A stretch of 36,652 nt of DNA from Okeania sp. KiyG1. Its GTDB lineage: Bacteria > Cyanobacteriota > Cyanobacteriia > Cyanobacteriales > Microcoleaceae. The stretch spans positions 1 to 36,652 of the forward strand of contig NZ_BLZO01000176.1 of the NCBI RefSeq assembly GCF_014132355.1, read 5' to 3'. Position 1 is the first letter of the stretch. Every line of letters begins with the position of its first letter. The notes under the pieces were generated by a model, which saw only the letters and a list, made by a program, of their open reading frames with translations, was not told where the DNA came from and made no database searches. A program made the position numbers and the translations under genes. This document shows positions 25,005 to 33,871 of the stretch, one piece after another.

Positions 25005-25315
25005 ATTAGGGTTTGCTGAAAAAGTCTTATGGGTGAGGGTAGGAGACAACCCACCCTAACCCCTCCCAGGAGGGGAGACAGGAGACAACCCACCCCTAAC
25101 CCCGACCGTGGAGGGGAGGGGAAGACAGGAGAAATGGGTACGAGCGAGGAGGTAGGAGCTAAGTTTTGTAAGAATGATTTTTCTGCCCAACTATGCGCCT
25201 AAAATACTAACTTTTTGAGCGTGAAGAGCTGAAAACCAGGCACTTTTTTTCAACCAAAAAAGGCTAAAACCTTTATCTGTAAATACTTTTAGATTTAATC
25301 AGCAAGCCCTAATTA
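25005..25315. mobile_element. Possible non-autonomous element, AATTAGGG(T/C)TTGCTGA ends
   Basis: The ends are inverted repeats of about 16 bp with one mismatch. The AATTAGGGCTTGCTGA end type recurs at 14663, 32795-32812 (inverted) and, more diverged, at 23921 and 33468. The inside is non-coding. Confidence 0.5.
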
Positions 25316-25645
25316 CGCGAATCGCCCGTACAGAAGTTATTTTTGTAACGGGGATTTAAGCAAGGTTCCAAAAATATTGCGCCTTAAAAGGCGGGGTTGC
25401 GCGACCCTTATGATTTTGATCAGGAATAGGGTGTTACATATTTGTGCATTGAAATTATAGTTTGAGAAAAAGAGGAAATATTAAAGATTGATTAACTTTT
25501 CTGCAAAGATTCATCTCTTAGTTCAGCAACGCCGGAATAGGGGTTATTAACTGTTGAACTAAAAATGTAGAAAGTAGTTGCTAAAAGTAGAAAAGTGTTG
25601 TAATATTAAGCAGGTACAAAACTTAAGATGAATTATAGTGAGTGA

Positions 25646-26874
25646 ATGCGACTTGTTGACAGACATATTATTAACCGAACACATATCTATTGGCGGGTGT
25701 GTGATGAGTTAGCCTTTAAATCAAAAAACTTGTACAACCTGGCTAATTATCATTGTCGTCAGCATTTTTTCAAGTGCTCAAAAAGTCTGGATTTAACTAA
25801 ACTGTATCACGCCACCAAAGATAGCGATGCCTATAGAGCATTACCAACTAAAGTATCAAAACAAATAATAAAATGCTTGGTTGCCACTTGGCGTGGTTAT
25901 TTTCAAGCTATAAAAGAATGGTCGCGCACATCCAGAGAAGTTTTTAGGTAAACCAAAAATACCAAAGTATAAAAATAAAACTCAAGGTCGAAATGTTGTT
26001 ATATATTCAAAGGAATCAGTCTATAAAGCCCCTCTTTTAGATGGTATTTGTCACTTATCAATGAGTGAAATCAAAATACCTGTAGTTGTGGAAACTGTAA
26101 TCGAAGTCAGGATAGTACCTGCTACTAACTGCTATATAATTGAAGTAGTCTATGAAAAAACACTTCAGCCACAAATACACTCAACATATGTAGCCGGAAT
26201 AGACTTAGGAATTGACAGATTAGTTGCTCTATCTACAAACAAGCCTGGTGTGAAACCACTGCTTGTTAACGGGAAGCCACTAAAAAGCGTCAATCAACTT
26301 TACAACAAGCGTAAAGCCAAGTACCAAAGTCATCTCAAAGGCAACAGAAAAAGCAGCCGTAAGATAGAAGCATTGAGTTATCGTCGGAACCGTTTTGTTG
26401 AGAATTATCTCCATAACACCAGCAAATTAGTTGTCAATTATTTAGTAACTAATAATATTGGTACTGTAGTCATAGGAAAAAATGATAACTGGAAACAAGG
26501 AGCAAATATAGGCAAAAAAAACAACCAAAATTTCACCCAAATACCACATGATAAGAAAGCCCAAGCAAATTACTTATAAATGTCAGCTAGCAGGAATAAA
26601 GGTGATTGAAACAGAGGAAAGCTATACAAGCAAAACATCTGCCGTTGACCTAGAGCAACCAGTTAAACATGAAACTTATAGGGGTAAACGAGTCAAACGT
26701 GGTTTATTCAGGAGTGGAACTGGTATAGTAATTAATGCCGATATCAATGGCAGTCTTCAAATTTAAGATAAGAAATTCCCAGAGGTATTTACTGCCGTTT
26801 GCGCAGCATTCCGAAGGATGGGAATAGTGAGCTGTGCCGTACAGCCAGTATTGGTTAATCCAATATCAAGATAA
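25646..26874 (+). pseudogene. tnpB: IS200/IS605-family TnpB (IS1341 type), broken
   Basis: Three frames together make one TnpB: 25646-25925 (MRLVDRHII, N-terminal helices), about 25926-26556 (through FLGKPKIPKYKNKTQGRN and the RuvC-I motif GIDLGIDRLV), then about 26557-26766 (RuvC-II Glu in ETEESYTSKTS and RuvC-III Asp in VINADINGSLQI). Shifts lie at about 25920-25926 and 26554-26560. A nonsense TAA at 26764 replaces Leu; the frame then continues to 26874 (KFPEVF...GIVSCAVQPVLVNP). A GC-rich GTTTGCGCAGCATTCCG unit appears inserted near 26797-26817. TnpB is an RNA-guided nuclease; the catalytic D-E-D survives in pieces. No TnpA is present. Confidence 0.88.
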
Positions 26875-26944
26875 AAGCTGTTTCATTTTTCTACAGTTTT
26901 TTTCGTACGGTGCAACCCCACTTGGCGCAAACTTATACTCCAGA

Positions 26945-28647
26945 TTATTTAACTGGCAAGAAAATAGTCATAATTTCCCCTTTAGTTGGTCGTTGTCGCA
27001 CTACCAATTTTCCCCCTATTGCTTGAAAAAGATTTTTAGTCACTTTTAAATTTAAACTAAGATTACCTGTTTCTGGTTGAAACATTAATAAAGGACCAAT
27101 AGATTTAAATGGTGTTTTTGTGCAACTGGTAAAAGGTGAGTGACTTTTTCCACTCATATTAGAATCAGATTTAAGCTGCAATTTTAACTGACTTCCAGCT
27201 AACATTACTTCCACCTGCATAAGACTGCCAGGAGGTAAATTTCGGGAAAAATTTTCAATCAAATTTCCTAATACTTGGTCAAGCATAACAGGGTCACTAA
27301 CAACAGTTGGCATTTTAGGAGGTAAAATAACTTTGAGAGTATGATTTCTTTGAGCTGCCTTTTGTTGCCAACGAGGTATACTATTTTGAAAGACTTGAGC
27401 TAGAGGAATAGTTGTTAATTGTAGGTATGAATGTTTTTCTTTTAAGAGTTGCTGAGTTTCTAATTCTGCTGCTCTAAAAATTAGATTAAAGCGGTCTATT
27501 TGGGAAGTACATTCAGCATCAATCATTTGTAAACGCTTTTTTATTACTTCTTGATTGAGATTAGGACGCTTTAATAATAGGCGAGTTAAAGTCTGAATTG
27601 TTGCTAAAGGAGTTTTGACTTCATGGGCGATCGCTTGTAACAGTTCTACATCGGGAGATTGAAAATTTTCAATGGTAGATTTTAGTGATAAAGTCGTTTT
27701 CTGATTGTTTTTACTTTTGTCATAAGTATTGACTTCTAATTTTTCATGTTTACCATCTACAGTTGGTAAATTATCTAATAATAAACGACTAAATTTCATC
27801 ACTATTTTATAGTCTGGTTCGCGAGGTGGAATTTTATCGAATATGCCGTCTAAAATTGCTAATTTTTGAGAATATCGATCGATAATTTTTGATGTTTATT
27901 GATATTTTTAGAATAAAAATTGGTAAGTAATACTATTCGTTGACGTAAAATAATCCATGCTCTTTCAACTACTTCTGGGTCAAAAGAAAATAGAAAAGCT
28001 GGTGTATTATCTATGCTTTTTCCTAAGACCATAACCAAACTAAACTCAGCAGTTAAGACTAAACAAAACTGCTCATTTATAATTGGGTCTTTAGTTGATA
28101 AAGGTAGTATTGGTATAAAATCAGAAAAGGAATTTATACTATCTGCTCCTGGTAATAGAGGCAAACTTTGTCTTCTAAAAATAAATGACCAGTCTAAATT
28201 TTCCTGTATTTCACTGGTAAAAACTGAAGTATAAAAATTCGTAGTTAAAGCAGGATTTGTTAAAATAGGAGTAGGACTAGATAATACTAATCCACGATAT
28301 GATTTGGCATGAGAAAAAAATGAATTAGGAGTAGACTCTTTTGAATTGCCACTAGAATCTCTCTCATTTAATGAATAAATAGTTTTTGTAATCTCTTGAT
28401 TGTTAAAATCTCGTTCGTCTAATGTTTTTGATGAATTTTCTAATAATTGATTGACAGTAGCGATCGCGCTATACCATTCCTTTTGAGCCTTTAAATACAA
28501 ATCTTGATTTCTCTGTTTCATAGAAGGAGGAGAATTTTCCTTTGCCAATTCCATTGTTTTTGTAGGCAAATCATCACTTGACATTTCTAGGGCAAAAATG
28601 TCACTTACAGTTGGTAATATATAATTATAGTTGTCCATTTTTTCCAT
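26945..28647 (-). pseudogene. Sensor histidine kinase, frameshifted in an A-run
   Basis: Two frames: 28647-27859 (262 aa, N-terminal, no recognised domain, ends in a helical FDPEVVERAWIILRQRI segment) and 27802-26945 (285 aa). The second has a HisKA domain with the phospho-accepting His in AIAHEVKTPLATI, then an N-box (GNLIENFSRN). Between them the coding strand reads on without stop if one A is added to the T5 run 27886-27890 (giving DRYSQKLAILDGIFDKIPP). That yields about 567 aa with His near 342. The G1/G2 ATP-lid motifs are hard to find, so ATP binding may be weak. No membrane segment is seen, so it is a cytosolic kinase. It has no response regulator beside it. The start could also be the Met three codons later. 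Confidence 0.78.
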
Positions 28648-28866
28648 AATATAAATAAATAATCTTAATTTATTAACTGATAAATTTAAACTTCTACAGA
28701 AACTTTAACTAACTTTACTAGAAAGAATAGTAAAATAAAGAGCAAAATTGTCAATATTTTTTCTTGTCTTCTGTCTTAAATTTTGTGTATTAAGTTTTAT
28801 AACACTCGAAGGAAAGGTGTTTGACAGATCAAAAGCTTAAAACTCAGACAACGTAAGATTTTGCCT

Positions 28867-28903
28867 TTTTCCTTCTTTCTTCTTCCTTCTTCCTTCTTCC
28901 TTC
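28867..28903. repeat. Heptamer array (TTCCTTC)n
   Basis: Five units including one variant TTCTTTC. Confidence 0.8.
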
Positions 28904-29209
28904 TGCTATACACCCAAGAATCAAAAATTGGATAATATTTAATTGGAAAATCGATCCTCTTCCTTGATAGAAACATTCCCTAATTAGTTGTCCCGACCAG
29001 GATTAGACCTTTAATACTTAGGGTATCGGTATTAATCCATTAGAGTTGTTGGTAGAACCGAACTAAATAACCGCAATCTCCGCTTATTGTGAAAAAAGTC
29101 AATAATTTGATTGTTGAATTGATAGAAAACTTTAACTAATATCAATTCAGTTGAAAGATTTCACAAATAATTTCACTTCTGACGATCTGAAATAATTATT
29201 TGAAATTAC

Positions 29210-29346
29210 TATAGCAATCCTATTTTATTCGTGTCAAAAATCTTACTGCTTTTTAGGGAATAGGAAACAGGGAACAGGGAACAGGTAAGAGTTTCAGTTT
29301 TTTTATCTACTTTTTGATTTGTCGCAACCTATTTAGGATTGCTATA
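29210..29346. mobile_element. MITE-like element, perfect 13-bp TATAGCAATCCTA ends, heptamer cargo
   Basis: Left TATAGCAATCCTA and right TAGGATTGCTATA are exact inverted repeats 137 bp apart end to end. The interior carries a GGGAACA heptamer array (about 29258-29285). Confidence 0.75.
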
Positions 29347-29515
29347 TAATGTTAAAGTTTTTAGTCCTTATATCTAGCAATAGATGTCATATAGCACTAC
29401 GCAATTAGGGCGCGGACAATACTAAATTCTGAAAGTAAGTCAGAGATTACTTTTGACTTTTAACTTTTGACTTTTGAGAACCTTTACAATCTTTTTTTAC
29501 TTATCAAAACCTCTG

Positions 29516-30943
29516 ATGCCTGTATTACTGACTGACGCAAAAAATATATTATCCGACTTGCTCGCTAATTATAGTTCTCAAGTGGATTATTTGGCCATTC
29601 GCCTAGAAGAATCTCAAGGAACAGATATTCTCTTGCGAGGCAACAAAATAGAAACCCTAAGCGAAGGTCTTTCCATAGGTGGTCAAGTTCGAGCTTGTTA
29701 CCGAGGAGGTTGGGGTTTTGCCAGCTTTAATCAACTCTCAACCTTGAAAGACAGAATAGAAGAGGCGATCGCTGTGGCCAAATTGATTGGAGAAGAAGAA
29801 ACAATTCTAGCTCCCATCCCCATAATTCAAGCAACTCATGCAGTTCATCTCACAGGTACAGACCCGCGTCATATATCTTTGGCCAACAAAAAAGAACTAT
29901 GCGAACATTATGGCCAAGTGTTGCGGAGTGTCGATAGTCGAATTACCACCGTATCTGTTCGTTATGGGGACAGTACCCAGAAAGTAATTCTCGCTACTTC
30001 CGAAGGCACAATGTTAGAACAATCGTGGGTAGATATGGAAATACGTTTTGCTGCCACTGCCAGAGATGGGGAAACCGTACAAACAGGTAGGGAAACTACT
30101 GGCTCCCGCAAAGCTTATGAAGATTTAACTAATTTAGATAATTATGTTCGGAGTGCTGCGGAAAGAGCTGTGAATTCTCTAGCTTTGCCCATTGTTCAAG
30201 GTAATACCTATACTGTAGTTATTGACCCAATTCTCACAGGTCTATTTGTTCACGAAGCTTTTGGTCATCTCTCGGAAGCAGATATGGTCTACGAAAATCC
30301 CGATCTATTGGAAGTGATGACAATTGGTCGGAGGTTTGGTCCAGAAAATTTACAAATATTTGATGGTGCTAAGATTTCACCCTTGCTAAATAATGTAGAA
30401 CAAGAAGAAGTGCATCGAGGTAGTTATATATATGATGATGAAGGTACTCCAGCAACTACTACCCAGTTGATTCAAGATGGTGTTTTGGTAGGACGTTTAC
30501 ACTCGCGGGAGACTGCAGGAAAATTGGGAGAAGCACCGACGGGTAATGCACGTTGTCTTGATTATCATTATCCACCTATAGTCAGGATGACTAATACTTG
30601 GATAGCACCAGGAAATACTCCTACTTCAGATTTATTTTCAGATATTAAGGAGGGAGTTTATGCTCGCAACTGGTTGGGTGGGATGACTAATGGGGAAATG
30701 TTTACTTTTAGTGCTGGGGAAGCTTGGATGATTAGAAATGGTAAGTTAGCCGAACCAGTGCGGGATGTGACTCTTTCTGGAAATGTGTTTGAGACTTTGG
30801 CTGATATTGAGGCGATCGGCGATGATTTTTTTTGGGATGAGTCTGGGGGTTGTGGTAAAGGTGGGCAAGATGGTTTGCCTGTTGGTTGTGGCGGACCGAG
30901 TTTGCGTATTCAGAATGTTGTTGTTGGTGGAGATGCTTCGTGA
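29516..30943 (+). CDS. tldD: TldD-type metalloprotease
   Basis: A 475-aa member of the TldD/PmbA family, zinc peptidases that as TldD/TldE pairs trim unfolded peptides. The HExxxH zinc motif is His246-Glu-Ala-Phe-Gly-His251 (VHEAFGHLSEAD), followed by the family-typical YENPDLL, DDEGTPA, NARCLDY and the Gly-rich end GGCGKGGQDGLPVGCGGPS (probable zinc-ligand Cys). The full length is present. The upstream frame could begin at TTG 29474, but ATG 29516 (MPVLLTDAKN) fits the family. No pmbA/tldE gene is adjacent. It is followed directly by GTTAGAA heptamers. Expected cytosolic. Confidence 0.95.
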   Translation: MPVLLTDAKNILSDLLANYSSQVDYLAIRLEESQGTDILLRGNKIETLSEGLSIGGQVRACYRGGWGFASFNQLSTLKDRIEEAIAVAKLIGEEETILAPIPIIQATHAVHLTGTDPRHISLANKKELCEHYGQVLRSVDSRITTVSVRYGDSTQKVILATSEGTMLEQSWVDMEIRFAATARDGETVQTGRETTGSRKAYEDLTNLDNYVRSAAERAVNSLALPIVQGNTYTVVIDPILTGLFVHEAFGHLSEADMVYENPDLLEVMTIGRRFGPENLQIFDGAKISPLLNNVEQEEVHRGSYIYDDEGTPATTTQLIQDGVLVGRLHSRETAGKLGEAPTGNARCLDYHYPPIVRMTNTWIAPGNTPTSDLFSDIKEGVYARNWLGGMTNGEMFTFSAGEAWMIRNGKLAEPVRDVTLSGNVFETLADIEAIGDDFFWDESGGCGKGGQDGLPVGCGGPSLRIQNVVVGGDAS

Positions 30944-30952
30944 AGTCAAAAG

Positions 30953-31003
30953 TTAGAAGTTAGAAGTTAGAAGTTAGAAGTTAGAAGTTAGAAGTTATAA
31001 GTT
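30953..31003. repeat. Heptamer array (GTTAGAA)n
   Basis: About seven units of AGTTAGA directly after the tldD stop; a shorter echo lies at 31050-31071. Confidence 0.85.
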
Positions 31004-31072
31004 AGAAGGAAGAGGGAGCAGTAGTTATCAAAAGTCAAAATTCAGAAGTCATAAGTTAGAAGTTAGAAGTTA

Positions 31073-31210
31073 TATCATGTCCGGATAATAGCGTGGTAAA
31101 AAAACTTTCTCTGTTCTCTTTTTCTTTCTTCCCTCTTGTTTGCGGAGCATTCCGTAGGAAATTCTGGATTCTGACTCCTGAGTAGTTTAACTGTTCAACC
31201 GGACATGATA
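31073..31210. mobile_element. MITE-like element, TATCATGTCCGG inverted ends
   Basis: The 138-bp copy has the same 12-bp ends as 20455-20640 and 21910-22083. The interior carries a GTTTGCGGAGCATTCCG unit and single TGACTCC units. Confidence 0.7.
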
Positions 31211-31211
31211 T

Positions 31212-31252
31212 AACTGATAACTGATAACTGATAACTGATAACTGAAATGACT
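31212..31252. repeat. Heptamer array (GATAACT)n that contains the permease start codon
   Basis: Five units of TAACTGA ending AACTGAAATGAC; the ATG of the APC permease (31247-31249) is inside this conserved repeat end, as at other copies that do not precede genes. Confidence 0.85.
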
Positions 31253-32548
31253 TCTCCGCCTCTACTTCGACGAGAAATTGGTGTGTTCGGCGCTACCCTC
31301 ATGGGTTTAGGTTCAATTGTGGGTACGGGAGTATTTGTCAGCATTGGTATTGCTGCTAGTATTTCTGGTCCATCGGTAATTATTGCAGTGGCGATCGCTG
31401 CTATTGTTGCTATCTGTAATGGTCTCAACAGCGCCCAGTTAGCAGCAAACCATCCTGTGAGTGGCGGTACTTATGAATATGGTTATAAATATCTGAATCA
31501 TTGGTTGGGTTTCATCGCTGGATGGATGTTCCTGTTGGCGAAAAGTGCTTCTGCTGCTACTGCTGCTTTGGGTTTTGCTGGTTATTTGCTGAATGCTTTT
31601 GGTGTGAATAATCAAACTTGGTTGGTTTTGACTGCTTTAACTGCTGTGGTTGTATTAACAATAGTTGTGTTAAGCGGAATTCGTCGTTCTAATTTTACTA
31701 ATATTATTATTGTTTCGATTACGTTATTTTCTCTAATTATGTTTATCTTGGCAGGGGTGCCTCAAGTAGTATCGTCTGGTGGGGAAAATTTAACGCCTTT
31801 TTTTCCTGGGGATAAACCTATAGCATCTTTACTTCAAGCTGCTGCTTTAATGTTTGTTGCTTATACTGGTTACGGTCGTATTGCAACTTTGGGGGAGGAG
31901 GTAAAGGAACCACGACGTACTATTCCCAGAGCGATCGCCCTAACGATGCTCGTCACCTGTCTGTTATATATATCGATCGCTGTGGTTACTGTGGTAGTTG
32001 GTCAGGAAGTGATTAATAAATTATCTACAGCAGATGTTAGTTTAGCTGCTCCTCTGGAAGTTATTGCTAAAGTAGGAGGTTTAGGTGTTCCTGTGATTCC
32101 GAAGTTAATTGCTATTGGTGCTGTGACGGCAATGTTGGGAGTGTTGTTAAATTTAATTTTGGGTTTGTCGCGAGTTTTGTTAGCAATGGGGCGTCGGCGA
32201 GATGTACCGAGAGTTGTTGCTAGATTGAATAGTGAGCAAACTACTCCTTATATAGCTGTGATAGTAGTGGGAGTAGCGATCGCTTTTTTAGTTTTAATTG
32301 GTGATGTGAAAACTACTTGGTCTTTTAGCGCTTTTAATGTTCTGATTTATTATGCTATTACTAATTTTGCTGCTCTGAAACTTTCTCCAGAAGAAAGACT
32401 TTATCCTAAGTGGTTAGGTTGGGTAGGTTTAACTGCTTGTTTGTTTCTAGCTTTTTGGGTAGAACAGCAAATTTGGTTAGTAGGTTTAGGGTTAATTCTT
32501 GTTGGTTTAATTTGGCATAGTTTAATTCATAGATTAATTAACGAATAG
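31247..32548 (+). CDS. APC-superfamily amino acid permease
   Basis: A 433-aa membrane protein with about 12 hydrophobic segments. The family signature GLGSIVGTGVFVSIG at residues 20-34 (the substrate-binding break in helix 1) and the consensus GGTYEYGYKYLNHWLGFIAGW near 85-105 place it in the APC transporters. Helix 6 has VAYTGYGRIATLGEEVKEP, also typical. It should move amino acids or polyamines across the plasma membrane by proton coupling or exchange. The substrate is unknown. The start is ATG inside a GATAACT heptamer array with no Shine-Dalgarno sequence. Alternative in-frame starts would lose the conserved N-terminus. It is a single gene. Confidence 0.92.
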   Translation: MTSPPLLRREIGVFGATLMGLGSIVGTGVFVSIGIAASISGPSVIIAVAIAAIVAICNGLNSAQLAANHPVSGGTYEYGYKYLNHWLGFIAGWMFLLAKSASAATAALGFAGYLLNAFGVNNQTWLVLTALTAVVVLTIVVLSGIRRSNFTNIIIVSITLFSLIMFILAGVPQVVSSGGENLTPFFPGDKPIASLLQAAALMFVAYTGYGRIATLGEEVKEPRRTIPRAIALTMLVTCLLYISIAVVTVVVGQEVINKLSTADVSLAAPLEVIAKVGGLGVPVIPKLIAIGAVTAMLGVLLNLILGLSRVLLAMGRRRDVPRVVARLNSEQTTPYIAVIVVGVAIAFLVLIGDVKTTWSFSAFNVLIYYAITNFAALKLSPEERLYPKWLGWVGLTACLFLAFWVEQQIWLVGLGLILVGLIWHSLIHRLINE

Positions 32549-33270
32549 CTTTAATTTTCCGTTGTTAGAAACCTACGATAATCTATGAGCGATCGCCGGT
32601 TGTGCGTCAAGAAAGTGTGGTTCGTGTGGGGAGGGTGGGAAGTGTGGTTCGTGTGGGGAGAGCTGAGAAAGTAGGAGGAATAATTCTACCTGTATCTTTT
32701 CCTAACTTTTTGCTCCAAGAAGCTTAAATATTTGCACCCCCTTCGCGACCAAAATGCGCTCAACCTTTATATATCAGTGCTTTTAGATTAGATTCGCAAG
32801 CCCAACTTAACTTATCCCACACTTTACGCTCTGCACAACCCGATCGCCTATAATACCAAGCGTCAAAAAAGAATGTTACGAATAATAAGAGCAATTAAAA
32901 TACTTTATAGGAGATGCTTCATGGACTAAAAAGATAAATTCAGACCTAAAAACAGCCATTAAAGCCATTCATTTGGTTGAGGCTTTCTTAAGTTATATAT
33001 TATCCGTTTAATAAGGATTTGTCGTTGTTTCTTTGTCTACTTCATTCTACTAGCTCATCTGACCATCAACGTTTGCTCTAGTTATGGGTAAACTACAGAC
33101 TAAAAAATGGGATATTTTTGTTTGATGAAGGCAGCTAATTCATAAGCAAATACAGTTGAGATTAAGATAAAAGTTTATCTGAAAAATAACTTAAATATGG
33201 GTTTTTACCTACTACATATTTACCCAAAAATTATTTAATTCAACTGTATTGATACATAAGCGATCGCCCC
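32549..33270. other. Intergenic stretch, repeats only
   Basis: It contains a 20-bp perfect direct repeat (32614-32633 and 32641-32660, AGTGTGGTTCGTGTGGGGAG), a diverged AAGCCC-ended repeat related to 25190-25315 (32695-32812) and copy 2 of the 91-bp repeat (32848-32940). The remainder is AT-rich without a recognisable gene. Confidence 0.6.
32848..32940. repeat. 91-bp dispersed repeat, copy 2
   Basis: Same orientation as 19121-19211, with scattered substitutions. Confidence 0.65.
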
Positions 33271-33438
33271 TCATTTATTTTGTTTTAAACAAGTTAATAA
33301 ATCATCTAAATTTTCCCAATTCCCAATCAATTCTCCTAAGGTTTCTAAATTTTCAATAGACAATTTTTGTATCTGATTTAAAATTGTTTCAGGAATTTAT
33401 CCAAAACTCTTCCGCATTAGACGCAATATCATATCCAT
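33271..33438 (-). pseudogene. Remnant of an Rpn/DUF4351-type protein C-terminus
   Basis: On the minus strand, 56 codons read MDMILRLMRKSFG, a stop (TAA), then IPETILNQIQKLSIENL and a following stretch ending LTCLKQNK and TGA. This pattern (RLMRRxFG, IP, then a helix pair ending in a LDDL motif) is the DUF4351-like tail of cyanobacterial Rpn-family nucleases. Only the last part survives, with one nonsense codon, so it is a decayed copy. It is unrelated in detail to the gene at 1569-2492. Confidence 0.65.
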
Positions 33439-33871
33439 TTAATTTTTCCTGAAAGCAAAGTCTGTCTTAGGGCTGATGAATCTCATCATAAATAATAAAT
33501 ATAGTATTGATATTTTAATTGTAAGCATTCAGCTATTAGCGGTCACCTATCAGCTTTTTAATGAATGAAATAAAAATAGGTTTAACTTATACTACATTTT
33601 TTACCTATAAATTTAAGCACAAGAAAGACTTGTTTTGAGTTTTTAACTCATACAATTCAAGGGAATGAAGCTGAAGTCCGCAGTTCCGACCATAGGAGGC
33701 CAGCTGAATGCTGACTGCTGTTTGCGCAGTATTCCGCAGGAAATGCTTACTTTTAATTTGAGTAAAGTATTCCCTTGAATCAAGGCGTAAATCGTAATTA
33801 AATATTACACAAAGTTAAGATAGAATACATTAACCTACATATTTAAAATCCATACTTTAATTATAATTCCT
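33439..33871. other. Intergenic stretch upstream of the AI-2E-family gene
   Basis: It is largely occupied by the 230-bp IS66-like MITE (33521-33750). The last 120 bp are AT-rich and should hold the promoter of the gene at 33872. No gene is seen. Confidence 0.6.
33521..33750. mobile_element. IS66-like MITE with 8-bp target duplication
   Basis: It begins GTAAGCAT and ends ATGCTTAC, with TTTTAATT on both sides (33513-33520 and 33751-33758). It shares the left CAGCTATTAGC and right CTGAAGTCCGCAG/CCGACCA/AGGAGGC/GTTTGCGCAG blocks with 16540-16761, while the middle differs. Confidence 0.8.

Larger units (their letters stand above)
24786..25645. other. 860-bp intergenic stretch with a possible 300-bp element
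   Basis: It holds a GAAGGAA array (24793-24842), a repeat shared with 20301-20358 (24857-24907) and a GAAGTCA array (24948-24974). A segment bounded by AATTAGGGTTTGCTGA (25005-25020) and its inverse CAGCAAGCCCTAATTA (25300-25315) contains two CCCTCC-type palindromes. No intact gene; the last 60 bp are upstream of the tnpB remnant. Confidence 0.6.
28648..29515. other. 870-bp intergenic stretch with one MITE
   Basis: It contains a TTCCTTC array (28867-28903), AT-rich DNA, and the TATAGCAATCCTA element (29210-29346). Short TTTTGACTTTTAACTTTTGAC units (29451-29476) precede tldD. I find no tRNA or other gene. Confidence 0.6.

Noticed and set aside
28985-29080. Possible tRNA (CCGACCAGGATTAGACC segment)
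   Set aside because: There is no acceptor stem, T-loop GTTCGA/GTTCAA or CCA-like end that would fold as a cloverleaf.
29474-29515. TTG start giving tldD 14 extra residues
   Set aside because: The extra residues come from TTTGACTTTTAAC repeat sequence; ATG 29516 gives the family N-terminus.
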